64,000 bases of DNA, taken from positions 62,001-126,000 of the IMG/VR virus record IMGVR_UViG_3300043540_000091; one strand, 5' to 3'. Made by a program: the position numbers and the translations under genes. This stretch comes from a virus. Below the pieces are notes generated by a model that had not been told where the DNA came from, searched no databases, and saw nothing but the letters and a program-made list of their open reading frames with translations. Of the stretch, positions 19,362 through 26,236 are shown one piece after another. Position 1 is the first letter of the stretch, and each line of letters opens with the position of its first letter.

Positions 19362-19998
19362 CACTCACCGCTTTCTTCTTCTTGGCGTCTGACATGATCT
19401 TGAGTACCGCAGCCGCGTCTTCAGGAGACAGATCGCTCGTTCCCGTGTTCACGTTTACGTTGAAGTTCTGGGTATTCTCTGTCTTAGTCTTGATGACTCG
19501 ATCCTGTCCCGTGATCTTTAACAGGCCTTCCGTGACCTTGAGCAAACCTTGCAAGGATTCGATGTTTATGACGCCGTCGAGGTCCTTCTCGTCGCCCGAC
19601 TGGATGAACTTCTTGAGCTTGTCGCTATGCTTGCGCCGAGCGGCGGCCAGCATGTCGGTCATGAGTTCAGTCGTTTCCATCTGGGCCTTTAGGACCTTGG
19701 TCTTGATCTTGTCCTGAAGCTCGCTGCAGTAGTCGTCGCGCTTCTGAGTCCACTTGTACCTGACCTGGGCATCGAGGATACCTCCAAGAGGAAAAGCCTT
19801 GTTTATACGCTGGATCTCGCGAGCGTCAGATCCATTGAGAAATAGTTCAAACATCCGTGCGCTCGCATCCGGTGACAGCGGATGTCCACCTGCAGCTAAG
19901 TACTCAGTAAGAACTGTCAGATCCTCCGGTGAGAGGTCTGTATTGGCGTACGCTACGTACTCTTCTGGTCTATAAAGCTGCAAGGACTTCTCTGCCAT
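19348..19998 (-). CDS. terS: Probable terminase small subunit
   Basis: 216 residues from ATG 19998. An in-frame GTG at 20016 would lie across the promoter -10 box, so the ATG is preferred. The N-terminal region (ARMFELFLNGSDAREIQRIN, KWTQKRDDY) looks like a helix-turn-helix DNA-binding domain. A central helical region probably oligomerises, and the C terminus is basic. The gene precedes large terminase by one small gene. Small terminases recognise viral DNA and feed it to the motor. The start lies six bases after a TATTAT -10 box and has no ribosome site, so it is likely leaderless. Confidence 0.7.
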   Translation of the reverse strand: MAEKSLQLYRPEEYVAYANTDLSPEDLTVLTEYLAAGGHPLSPDASARMFELFLNGSDAREIQRINKAFPLGGILDAQVRYKWTQKRDDYCSELQDKIKTKVLKAQMETTELMTDMLAAARRKHSDKLKKFIQSGDEKDLDGVINIESLQGLLKVTEGLLKITGQDRVIKTKTENTQNFNVNVNTGTSDLSPEDAAAVLKIMSDAKKKKAVSDAKS

Positions 19999-20004
19999 GC
20001 CAGT

Positions 20005-20014
20005 ATAATACCAC
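20005..20014 (-). promoter_or_regulatory. Extended -10 promoter of the terminase genes
   Basis: Read leftward: GTGGTATTAT, that is TGG followed by TATTAT (20010-20005). The next six bases (ACTGGC) lead straight to ATG 19998, so transcription should begin at or within a base of the start codon. No good -35 box is seen, which suits an extended -10 promoter. Confidence 0.6.
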
Positions 20015-20016
20015 AC

Positions 20017-20346
20017 TTAGTGGGTAGCGCTATCGAAGACTCTCTTCTTGTTGACCTTGACTACGACTCTGGTCTCGTCCCATAGGATGGTCCTTACCCA
20101 TACGAGGATATTCTTGAACAGTTCCTTCTCGAACTTGGTTTCCTTGTACTTCGGAGACTCGCACTCGAGGGTGACGGCCTTGTTCTCCGGATCAACCTTG
20201 GCTACAACCCTGGCTATCTGCTTGCTTAGCCTGGGCCAGCTGATCAGCTGAAGCTTCTGGGCCTCATGGATGCCGCCGGTACGGACGGTCATCGCCTTCA
20301 GGTGCATGAGCTGTTCCATGACGTTCGTTTCATTGACGCCGCTCAT
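20017..20346 (-). CDS. Unknown small basic protein
   Basis: 109 residues from ATG 20346, chosen because it overlaps the upstream stop (ATGA); a start nine codons earlier exists but lies inside the nuclease gene. The sequence is helical then beta-like, with many Lys and Val (QIARVVAKVDPENKAVTLE, VWVRTILWDETRVVVKVNKK). No motif. It is coupled to the SbcD-like nuclease, so it might act with it in DNA metabolism, but this is only positional. Confidence 0.55.
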   Translation of the reverse strand: MSGVNETNVMEQLMHLKAMTVRTGGIHEAQKLQLISWPRLSKQIARVVAKVDPENKAVTLECESPKYKETKFEKELFKNILVWVRTILWDETRVVVKVNKKRVFDSATH

Positions 20347-21416
20347 ATGTTGCCGTTCCTCAAGGTCGGGCACATGTCGTACACCTTCTTGAGAACTTCC
20401 TCTTGTATATCCTTCGGGACCTGATTGATCTCGAAGAACTCGCTCGAGAACTTGATGAACGATGCTGGCACGCCTTCCGACTCTTTCACCGACACTTTTA
20501 CCGATTCATCGGTATAGGTGGAGCTTGCCTTGATGCCTCCTGGCAGCTGGCGCTCCGTCTTCTTGACGAAGTCCTTCGTTCCTGTGATGTGAACGTAAAC
20601 TCGGTTGGCCTTGATCTTCTTGACGACCTCTTCAACCTTGGCGATCTGCTCGGCGGCGCTTGGACCTTCCTCGATCGACAACTTCGTGAACGGAGACCAG
20701 ACTTCCCACGGAGTCTCCTGGAAGTAGATCTCGCCGGTGCTCAAGGTCATCACATGGATACCCTTCACGGTACCAACATCTGACTTGTTGAGATGTCGTG
20801 GTGTTCCGAAGTAGTAGATGTTGTCACCAAGACGCTGGCAGAGATGAATATGACCAGAGAAGAACTGCAGGTCCTTCGGGTAGCGATCGATCTTGAAACC
20901 GTGCGGCGCGTAGTATCCTGACTCAAACTGCGCTCCGTCAAACTCAGCGTGGCAGAAGATCTTCCGTGCGCCCTTGTTGTAGAGTTCCATCACCTTTGAG
21001 TAGAACTTCTCCTCGTTCCGGATGAATCCAATGATTCCGACCGTGTCCGTGAGCATTGAACCTTCAGCTCCTGTAACGACAGTGTAGTCGCCGTGGACGT
21101 CCAAGGCGTTGGCGGTCTCCTGCTGGTTCATGTCATGATTGCCGACGATCGACTCAGACGGATAACCAAGGTTGACAAGGATGTACTTGTACGCCCAGGT
21201 CCAGAACTGTTCGATCAATACTTCCTTCACGCCGAACTTGTCGTACAGATCTCCCATGAAGATCGGTACGGCCTTCTTGCCGGTTGTGGCGGAGATATGA
21301 AGAACGCCTGCGACGAGCCACTTGATGAACGCAGTAGCCTCGGCTATGTTGCCCTCGTCTACGTGCATGTCACCTACCGGAACCAGGATCTCTGGCTTGA
21401 ATGGTCTCTCGATCAC
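20343..21416 (-). CDS. sbcD: Mre11/SbcD-like nuclease subunit (T4 gp47 type)
   Basis: 357 residues from GTG 21416. The calcineurin-like phosphoesterase motifs are in order: PVGDMHVD (D16, H18), FMGDLYD (D56), VGNHDM (N93, H94), CHAEF (H156) and SGHIHL (H189, H191). A C-terminal capping region follows. With Rad50/SbcC it forms the ATP-dependent complex that resects DNA ends for recombination-dependent replication. The matching SbcC gene is on the other strand at 29529-31226, an unusual split. It is coupled at both ends to its neighbours. The single-subunit metallophosphoesterase alternative is less likely because SbcC is present. Confidence 0.83.
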   Translation of the reverse strand: MIERPFKPEILVPVGDMHVDEGNIAEATAFIKWLVAGVLHISATTGKKAVPIFMGDLYDKFGVKEVLIEQFWTWAYKYILVNLGYPSESIVGNHDMNQQETANALDVHGDYTVVTGAEGSMLTDTVGIIGFIRNEEKFYSKVMELYNKGARKIFCHAEFDGAQFESGYYAPHGFKIDRYPKDLQFFSGHIHLCQRLGDNIYYFGTPRHLNKSDVGTVKGIHVMTLSTGEIYFQETPWEVWSPFTKLSIEEGPSAAEQIAKVEEVVKKIKANRVYVHITGTKDFVKKTERQLPGGIKASSTYTDESVKVSVKESEGVPASFIKFSSEFFEINQVPKDIQEEVLKKVYDMCPTLRNGNI

Positions 21417-21700
21417 TCGGCCTTCCTGTATCCAAAAACATACGCTTCAGGGCACAGAACGAACATGACGTCGCCGTAGCGGTACAGGCTGAGCTTCTGG
21501 AATGCGGCCTCTCCCTTGAGGAGTGCCTTGTCGCCAGCCTTCAGTTGAACTCCATCAAGAATGTAGTCCATCATTAGCTCGGCCTCGATGACCTCGACGC
21601 GAGCGACTGCCCGAGCGATACCTCCGGTAAGCTCGACGTCGACCTTCTTTGCTTCAAACGGTTTTAGGGCGAGTTCGCCCTTCTTCGTTCCCGTGACCAT
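21413..21700 (-). CDS. Unknown small protein
   Basis: 95 residues from ATG 21700 behind GGAGG; a TTG one codon upstream is rejected. The sequence is beta-rich (KKVDVELTGGIARAVARVEV, LYRYGDVMFVLCPEAYVFGY) with no motif. It overlaps the sigma-factor stop by one base and the SbcD start by four. A possible TATCAT box about 20 bases upstream (CGGTATCATAACGGAGG) resembles the GroEL-gene promoter but lacks the TG extension, so it is not called. Confidence 0.6.
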   Translation of the reverse strand: MVTGTKKGELALKPFEAKKVDVELTGGIARAVARVEVIEAELMMDYILDGVQLKAGDKALLKGEAAFQKLSLYRYGDVMFVLCPEAYVFGYRKAE

Positions 21701-22722
21701 CAATCCTCCGTTATGATACCGTACATCTCGCCATGCTTCATGACGAGGACCTTCTTCTCAATCAGTTTAAGCCGCTCCAGCTGAACTGTCAACTTGGTGC
21801 GCAGCTCCTTGTTCTCGACCTTGTCGATCTCACTGTCAGGATCTCCTACGGTCTCGGACATCGGCCTGGAACCTTCTGAACTATAGTCTAGGCTCGCTAC
21901 GCTCGTGGTCGCGGCCTCAAGCTCAGCGATGTAGGACGCCGTGACTCCATTGAAGCTCTCGTTCACGAACTTCACCAGCTCTTCCTCAGTGATGTTCTCA
22001 TTGTTCTTTCGAGCCATCCGGACTCGGTACAAAATCCTGCGATCCTTCGGCGACAGCTTGATCAAGGTCGAGCTGTAATCTTCCGACATGTTCAGTCCCA
22101 TGCGCCCGATAGCCGTAGACCGGAATACGGTCTTGTATGGAGGTACGAAGTTATCGATCGCCTCGAGAAGTCCCTTTCCGGAATCTTGGATAAGGTCCAT
22201 GTACTCTACGTGGTTATGAGGCACGTTCGACCAGAAGCGCTTGGCCCAGTGAATCGCCAACGGAAGATTGTTCTCGCAGAGAAGTTGCCGATGCTGAAGG
22301 ATGGCTTCGTAGGTCTTCTGAAGACGCGCACGCGATCTGCCGTTGTAGTGGTTGACGCCGTTCTTGTCCTTATCCAGTACCCACTTGGCAAACAGATAGT
22401 TGATCCGGAAACGATGAAGCTTGCGCGGATTGCCCTCCTTGAGGATGGGGAACATTCGGTCGGAGAACGTATCTTGGCGTTCCCTGAAGTACGGCCTGAC
22501 GGACAGCTTGTTCTTCTTGTTGTTGAGGATGAAATTCATGAACTTCTTGTAAGAAACGTGACCAGACTGGCTTGCGAGCAGGATTCTCTTGAACTCATTC
22601 TCGAGTCTGAAAAGCTCGTTGAGGAGCTGGCGCTGCGACTTGCCGTTAACCTCTTCGTTCTCGCGGAGCATATCGTCCATCTCGCTGACGAACTTGCGGA
22701 AAAGATTAACTCCTTCGCTCAT
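21700..22722 (-). CDS. Sigma-70-family RNA polymerase sigma factor
   Basis: 340 residues. Residues about 150-215 look like sigma region 2: NNLPLAIHWAKRFWSN, HVEYMDLIQDSGKGLLEAID, VFRSTAIGRMGLNMSE, matching the N..LA..A, DLIQ.G..GL and FST pattern. A linker with SLDYSSEGSRPMSETVGDPD resembles the region 3-to-4 joint. The end (RLKLIEKKVLVMKHGEMYGI) is the start of a region 4 that stops early. Phage sigma factors redirect host polymerase to a class of phage genes, often late ones. It lies in the leftward operon with packaging and head genes and may feed back on them. Confidence in the family is good; target promoters are unknown. Confidence 0.75.
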   Translation of the reverse strand: MSEGVNLFRKFVSEMDDMLRENEEVNGKSQRQLLNELFRLENEFKRILLASQSGHVSYKKFMNFILNNKKNKLSVRPYFRERQDTFSDRMFPILKEGNPRKLHRFRINYLFAKWVLDKDKNGVNHYNGRSRARLQKTYEAILQHRQLLCENNLPLAIHWAKRFWSNVPHNHVEYMDLIQDSGKGLLEAIDNFVPPYKTVFRSTAIGRMGLNMSEDYSSTLIKLSPKDRRILYRVRMARKNNENITEEELVKFVNESFNGVTASYIAELEAATTSVASLDYSSEGSRPMSETVGDPDSEIDKVENKELRTKLTVQLERLKLIEKKVLVMKHGEMYGIITED

Positions 22723-24215
22723 ATACGATGCTCCACGACGTCTCCCATCGAGTTATAGATCACGACGCGTTCGTTCGCGTGGCGTTCCATCATCTTGGAA
22801 CCGACGACTCTGAAGTCAGCGACGAAGAGATCCTTCTTGGCGTCAGTGATCCGTGTTCCTCGACCTATCCCCTGCTTGACCTTGGTCTCCGATGTCCCTC
22901 CCTGGAGATATACCAGAGATCCTGTTGGTTTAGTGTCGACGCCGGTGCTGATGGCACTCGTTCCGATCAGAAGCTTGGTCTCGCCACGGTTGAACCTGTC
23001 GACCATCGCATCGACGTCCGGCTTCCATTGCTCGCGCGGGAAGTTATCCTTGAGGTTGACTCCGTCGACGACCTCTCTGTCTGGGATGCCACCATGAGCA
23101 AACTCGTACGGTATGGTCAGATATGGCTTAAGGGCTAGGAACTGATTGAACTCCTCGAGCAGGATGATCGTTTGACGGTTCGATATGGTGACGGACTTCT
23201 GCGCGAACTCAGCCGCGAGCTTGTTGACATGTGGATTCAGGTGAAGCTGATTACGAACCTCGGTCTTGCCATCACGCGAGCCGGTAGGACCAAAGGCTGG
23301 TACCTCGAACATATGGAAGTACGGTCGTGCCAGGAAGCCCTGGTCGACGAGTTTCTTGAACTCCTTGCGATACACGACCGGTCCCGTGATGCCCTTGAGA
23401 AGCATGTCGGTCCCATCGTTTCGCATCTGCGTCGCGGACACGAAGAACCTGGCCGGAACATCTCTCAGAAGACCTAGCGCGACGCGCTCCATCGTGTCAG
23501 CCGGTGTGGTATGAGACTCGTCCCATACGAACTGCTGAGTCTTCACGAAGAAGTCCCACTCCTCCGTGTTCGGCTCGATGTTGGTGAGTGCCTGACCGGT
23601 GCAGACAGTGAACAGCTTGCCGAGGTCGTGGCGGCCTGCGCCGTACTTCCCGACGTACCGACCTCCGAACAGGTGAACCATCTCCTTGTGAAGCTGGTTC
23701 GTGATGGTCTTGCTCGGAGTGATCACCGTGGTCGGAACCGGATTGCGCTTGCAGATCTCCTCGATGATCCGACTCTTGCCGGAACCTGTCGGAAGCTCGA
23801 CCGCCGCCGGTCCGTACTTGGCATTGTCGAAGAGGGCGTCTACCGACTCTTCCTGGTAATACCGCGCCTTGAAGTCTGGGACGTGAGCCCACGGCAGCGA
23901 GAAGCTTGCCTGTGGTATATTGAGACTTTGGTCTAGGTCCCAGCCGAAGGTTAGCTTGAAGTCGCGCCAGAGGCCAGCGTACGTGTACGGTGTCCCAGAT
24001 TGATCCAGCATCATGAGGGTACGCTTCTGTCTCAGTTTGAGTTCCTCGATCTTGGCCGCGTGGCCGTCAGGATCTCGGCGCTTCCACTGGTAGTTCATTC
24101 GAGTCTTCTGGAGCTGATACTTGACGTCGTTGTCGACGTACTCGAGGAAGGTACGGACCTTGGTCGAGTCTTCTGGAAGTCGTATTACGGATGGCGCGGC
24201 GAATGATATGCCCAT
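22719..24215 (-). CDS. SF2 DNA helicase (UvsW/UvrB-like DEAD-box type)
   Basis: 498 residues from ATG 24215. The frame stays open a further 110 codons upstream but would cross the divergent promoters and another gene. Helicase motifs are in order: ARYYQEESVDAL (Q-like), VELPTGSGKSRI (motif I), FVWDESHTT (II), FVSATQMR (III), LLIGTSAISTGVD (V) and QGIGRGTRI (VI). It would remodel branched DNA, replication forks or R-loops. The first gene of the leftward operon, it is followed by sigma factor with an ATGA overlap. The start is six bases after a TATCAT box, with no ribosome site, so it is probably leaderless. Confidence 0.87.
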   Translation of the reverse strand: MGISFAAPSVIRLPEDSTKVRTFLEYVDNDVKYQLQKTRMNYQWKRRDPDGHAAKIEELKLRQKRTLMMLDQSGTPYTYAGLWRDFKLTFGWDLDQSLNIPQASFSLPWAHVPDFKARYYQEESVDALFDNAKYGPAAVELPTGSGKSRIIEEICKRNPVPTTVITPSKTITNQLHKEMVHLFGGRYVGKYGAGRHDLGKLFTVCTGQALTNIEPNTEEWDFFVKTQQFVWDESHTTPADTMERVALGLLRDVPARFFVSATQMRNDGTDMLLKGITGPVVYRKEFKKLVDQGFLARPYFHMFEVPAFGPTGSRDGKTEVRNQLHLNPHVNKLAAEFAQKSVTISNRQTIILLEEFNQFLALKPYLTIPYEFAHGGIPDREVVDGVNLKDNFPREQWKPDVDAMVDRFNRGETKLLIGTSAISTGVDTKPTGSLVYLQGGTSETKVKQGIGRGTRITDAKKDLFVADFRVVGSKMMERHANERVVIYNSMGDVVEHRI

Positions 24216-24221
24216 GCTCGG

Positions 24222-24231
24222 ATGATACCAC
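24222..24231 (-). promoter_or_regulatory. Leftward extended -10 promoter (helicase/sigma operon)
   Basis: Read leftward: CGTGGTATCAT with TATCAT at 24227-24222, then six bases to ATG 24215. It lies back to back with the rightward promoter at 24239-24266, so the gap between 24215 and 24288 is a divergent control region. Confidence 0.6.
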
Positions 24232-24238
24232 GATATGT

Positions 24239-24266
24239 TTGATTTACGAAAGAGTCGTGGTATAGT
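24239..24266 (+). promoter_or_regulatory. Rightward promoter of the replication initiator-like gene
   Basis: TTGATT (24239-24244), a 16-base spacer ending in CGTGG, then TATAGT (24261-24266), with an extended TGG. A leader of about 15 bases with AGAGGTG precedes the GTG start at 24288. Confidence 0.65.
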
Positions 24267-24287
24267 TGATCTCATCAGAGGTGTCCT

Positions 24288-24701
24288 GTGAAGAAGAAAC
24301 CCAAGATATCCGAAACATTCCTTGGTTCGGTCGAAGATGCCATGGCCTACGGCGTCTACGAAGCCATCATGCTCTACCACATCCGCTGGTGGATGAAGAC
24401 CAACAAGGAGAACGGCGTAAACATCTTCCCAGACAAGAACGGCGTCCTTCGGTACTGGACCTACAACACCAGGAAGGCCATGATGAAGTGGTTTCCGTAC
24501 TGGAGCGAGTCCCAGATCCGCCGAATCCATGAGTCCTTGGTCCAACAGGGCGTGATCCTGGTCGGACGCTTCAACAAGAACCCGTTCGACACGACCAACT
24601 GGTACACCCTAAACGACGATTCGAGCAGAGTTCAGGCAGGCACCTCCGTCTCCAACGACAACGACAACGACAAGTTCACCGACGTGGAGGAACTGGAGTG
24701 A
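24288..24701 (+). CDS. Winged-helix replication initiation-like protein
   Basis: 137 residues from GTG 24288. The central part (YWTYNTRKAMMKWFPYWSES, QIRRIHESLVQQGVILVG, FNKNPFDTTNWYTLND) matches the winged-helix pattern seen in phage replisome-organiser and DnaD-like N-terminal domains (known from family memory). The C terminus is an acidic Asn/Asp tail. It sits directly upstream of an iteron array, the first unit of which spans its stop codon, and before the DnaB-type helicase. It may bind the iterons and load helicase. The full protein lacks a separate helicase-loader domain. Confidence 0.68.
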   Translation: MKKKPKISETFLGSVEDAMAYGVYEAIMLYHIRWWMKTNKENGVNIFPDKNGVLRYWTYNTRKAMMKWFPYWSESQIRRIHESLVQQGVILVGRFNKNPFDTTNWYTLNDDSSRVQAGTSVSNDNDNDKFTDVEELE

Positions 24702-24820
24702 CGAATCTATCCTTCCGGACTGACGAAATCGTACATCGCGTTGACCGTCACGTCGACTGCCGAAATCGTACATCATTGACTGACGAAATCGTCCCTCAAT
24801 GTTTGCCGAAATCGTACTTC
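24699..24820 (+). repeat. Iteron-like direct repeats (four clear units, one degenerate)
   Basis: The 17-base unit TG(A/C)CGAAATCGTACATC occurs at 24721-24737, 24758-24774, 24781-24797 (GTCCCTC ending) and 24804-24820 (GTACTTC ending), alternating TGAC and TGCC. A degenerate unit begins at 24699 and overlaps the stop of the winged-helix gene. Start-to-start spacings are 22, 37, 23 and 23 bases, close to whole helical turns. Such repeats are typical initiator-binding sites. Confidence 0.85.
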
Positions 24821-24893
24821 CTTCTATATACACATATATACCAGGTATTAAAACAGGTATTCACGAAAGGCATCTTTTCGGGAGGGGAAACAC
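24702..24893. other. Candidate replication origin
   Basis: The 192-base intergenic region contains the iteron array and then an AT-rich tract at 24821-24865 (ATATACACATATATACC, then TATTAAAACAGGTATTC), a plausible unwinding element. It is flanked by the winged-helix initiator-like gene and the replicative helicase gene. This order is a common origin layout. A strong GGGAGGGG ribosome site at its end serves the helicase. Confidence 0.6.
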
Positions 24894-26207
24894 TTGGCTG
24901 AAAATCGTGATGATAGACTCCCTCGAGAAGCCCAGCTTGCCGTGATCGGTCACTGCATGCGTAGTCCAGACTTCTACCTTCGAGTGTCTCCCACTCTCCC
25001 CGCGAACTACTTCGTCGACCTGATCGCTCGAAACATCTACGCGTACGTTGGGCAGCTCTACGAGAACAACGCCCGCGCCATCTCTGGGCTTGAACTCAGG
25101 ACCTACGTCAAGCAGTACCAGTCAGATCCACAGTCCTTCGAGCGTTATTCCAAGTACATCGCCGAGGCCGAGATGTACTCGGCTGACTTCACTACTGGCC
25201 GACTCATGGGCCTGCTCCAGAGGCAGCGTGCTCACTACGAGTACCAGTCCGGCATGATCGATCTCTCCAAGAAGGTGGGCGCTGGCAAGAAGGAAGAGGC
25301 GATGGAGGTCATCAAGAAGTTGGCCGAACTCGACAAGTCTTCGCTCATGAGCCAGCCTTCATCGGAAGAGAACCTCTTGGCGCTGGACGAGGAAGAGCGT
25401 AAGTGGGAAGAATCGCTCAAGAATCGCGTTCCTCTCATCTCTCCAAAGGTCAACGGCAAGTTCATGCTCATGCCTGGTATCACCCTCATCGGCGGCGTGA
25501 CCAAGTCCGGTAAGTCGACCATCCTTGCCAATCTCGTACCGGCGATCCTGAACCACTTCCAGGACAAGAAGATCTTCATCATCTCGAACGAGGATGACAT
25601 GAACCGGATCAGTTCGCGCATCGCGTGCTGCGTGCTGGGCGTTCCGATCCGCAAGTTCATGAACGATCCTTCGAGCCTTCCGCCGGAGACGGTCGCGCAG
25701 GTGAAGCAGCTCAAGAGATCCGTCGCGTCGCGCATCGTCGTGGCGTCCATGCCGCACTACGACACCTCGAACATGGAGACTGTTCAGGGCCTGCTGGAAG
25801 AAGTAAAGGCTGACGCAAAGGCTGGTAAGTACTCGGCAATCCTGCTTGACTACTATCAGATCGTCGCGAACTCGAAGAAGTTCCAGAACGTGGAGTATGT
25901 CGGCATCGCGAAGAAGTTTGGAGGCTGGCTCAAGGGCTGGGCCGCCGACATCCCGATCCCCATGATCCTGTTCGCGCAGCTTAAGCCGACCGCCGACCGC
26001 GAGGATATGCCGTTCTCTCAGCGAGTCCAGGGCGATACACACATAGCGAACCACGTTCACGCTGGTCTTGAGATCGTACGTGAGACGGACGATCGCGGCG
26101 ACATCACCAAGATCGTGTGCCAGCTCTCGCGTCACGGCGACAACCTGGGCACTGTCGGGACCTTCCGGTACAACGGCGGCCAGTTGATGTACCAGGACAA
26201 GCCTTAA
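24894..26207 (+). CDS. dnaB: Replicative DNA helicase, DnaB type
   Basis: 437 residues from TTG 24894, six bases after GGGAGGGG. The N-terminal helical domain (PREAQLAVIGHCMRSPDFYL) matches DnaB N-domains. The RecA-like motor has Walker A GGVTKSGKST (about 201-210), Walker B AILLDYYQIV (about 315-324) and a late Arg in CQLSRHGDN (about 409). The protein is near the usual size. It unwinds the fork ahead of the C-family polymerase encoded here and would work with the primase at 43950-44924. It follows the candidate origin directly. Confidence 0.9.
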   Translation: MAENRDDRLPREAQLAVIGHCMRSPDFYLRVSPTLPANYFVDLIARNIYAYVGQLYENNARAISGLELRTYVKQYQSDPQSFERYSKYIAEAEMYSADFTTGRLMGLLQRQRAHYEYQSGMIDLSKKVGAGKKEEAMEVIKKLAELDKSSLMSQPSSEENLLALDEEERKWEESLKNRVPLISPKVNGKFMLMPGITLIGGVTKSGKSTILANLVPAILNHFQDKKIFIISNEDDMNRISSRIACCVLGVPIRKFMNDPSSLPPETVAQVKQLKRSVASRIVVASMPHYDTSNMETVQGLLEEVKADAKAGKYSAILLDYYQIVANSKKFQNVEYVGIAKKFGGWLKGWAADIPIPMILFAQLKPTADREDMPFSQRVQGDTHIANHVHAGLEIVRETDDRGDITKIVCQLSRHGDNLGTVGTFRYNGGQLMYQDKP

Positions 26208-26209
26208 TC

Positions 26210-26219
26210 GTGGTATCAT
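26210..26219 (+). promoter_or_regulatory. Extended -10 promoter of the chaperonin gene
   Basis: CGTGGTATCAT ends at 26219 (TATCAT 26214-26219). The upstream CTTAATCGTGG closely resembles the one at 40290. A short leader with ACGGAGG leads to ATG 26237. No convincing -35 box. Confidence 0.55.
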
Positions 26220-26236
26220 AGTTACGGAGGACACTT

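Noticed and set aside
21708-21720. GGTATCAT box before the small gene at 21700 (minus strand)
   Set aside because: It resembles the chaperonin promoter but lacks the TG extension and a -35 box, and the gene is already coupled to the sigma-factor gene. Left as unproven.
23908-23920. TGTGGTATATT on the plus strand as a promoter
   Set aside because: It lies inside the helicase gene, opposite to its direction, with no rightward gene for about 370 bases.
24216-24545. Upstream extension of the SF2 helicase
   Set aside because: It would run through the divergent promoters and into the winged-helix gene on the other strand. The ATG at 24215 begins the protein-like sequence.
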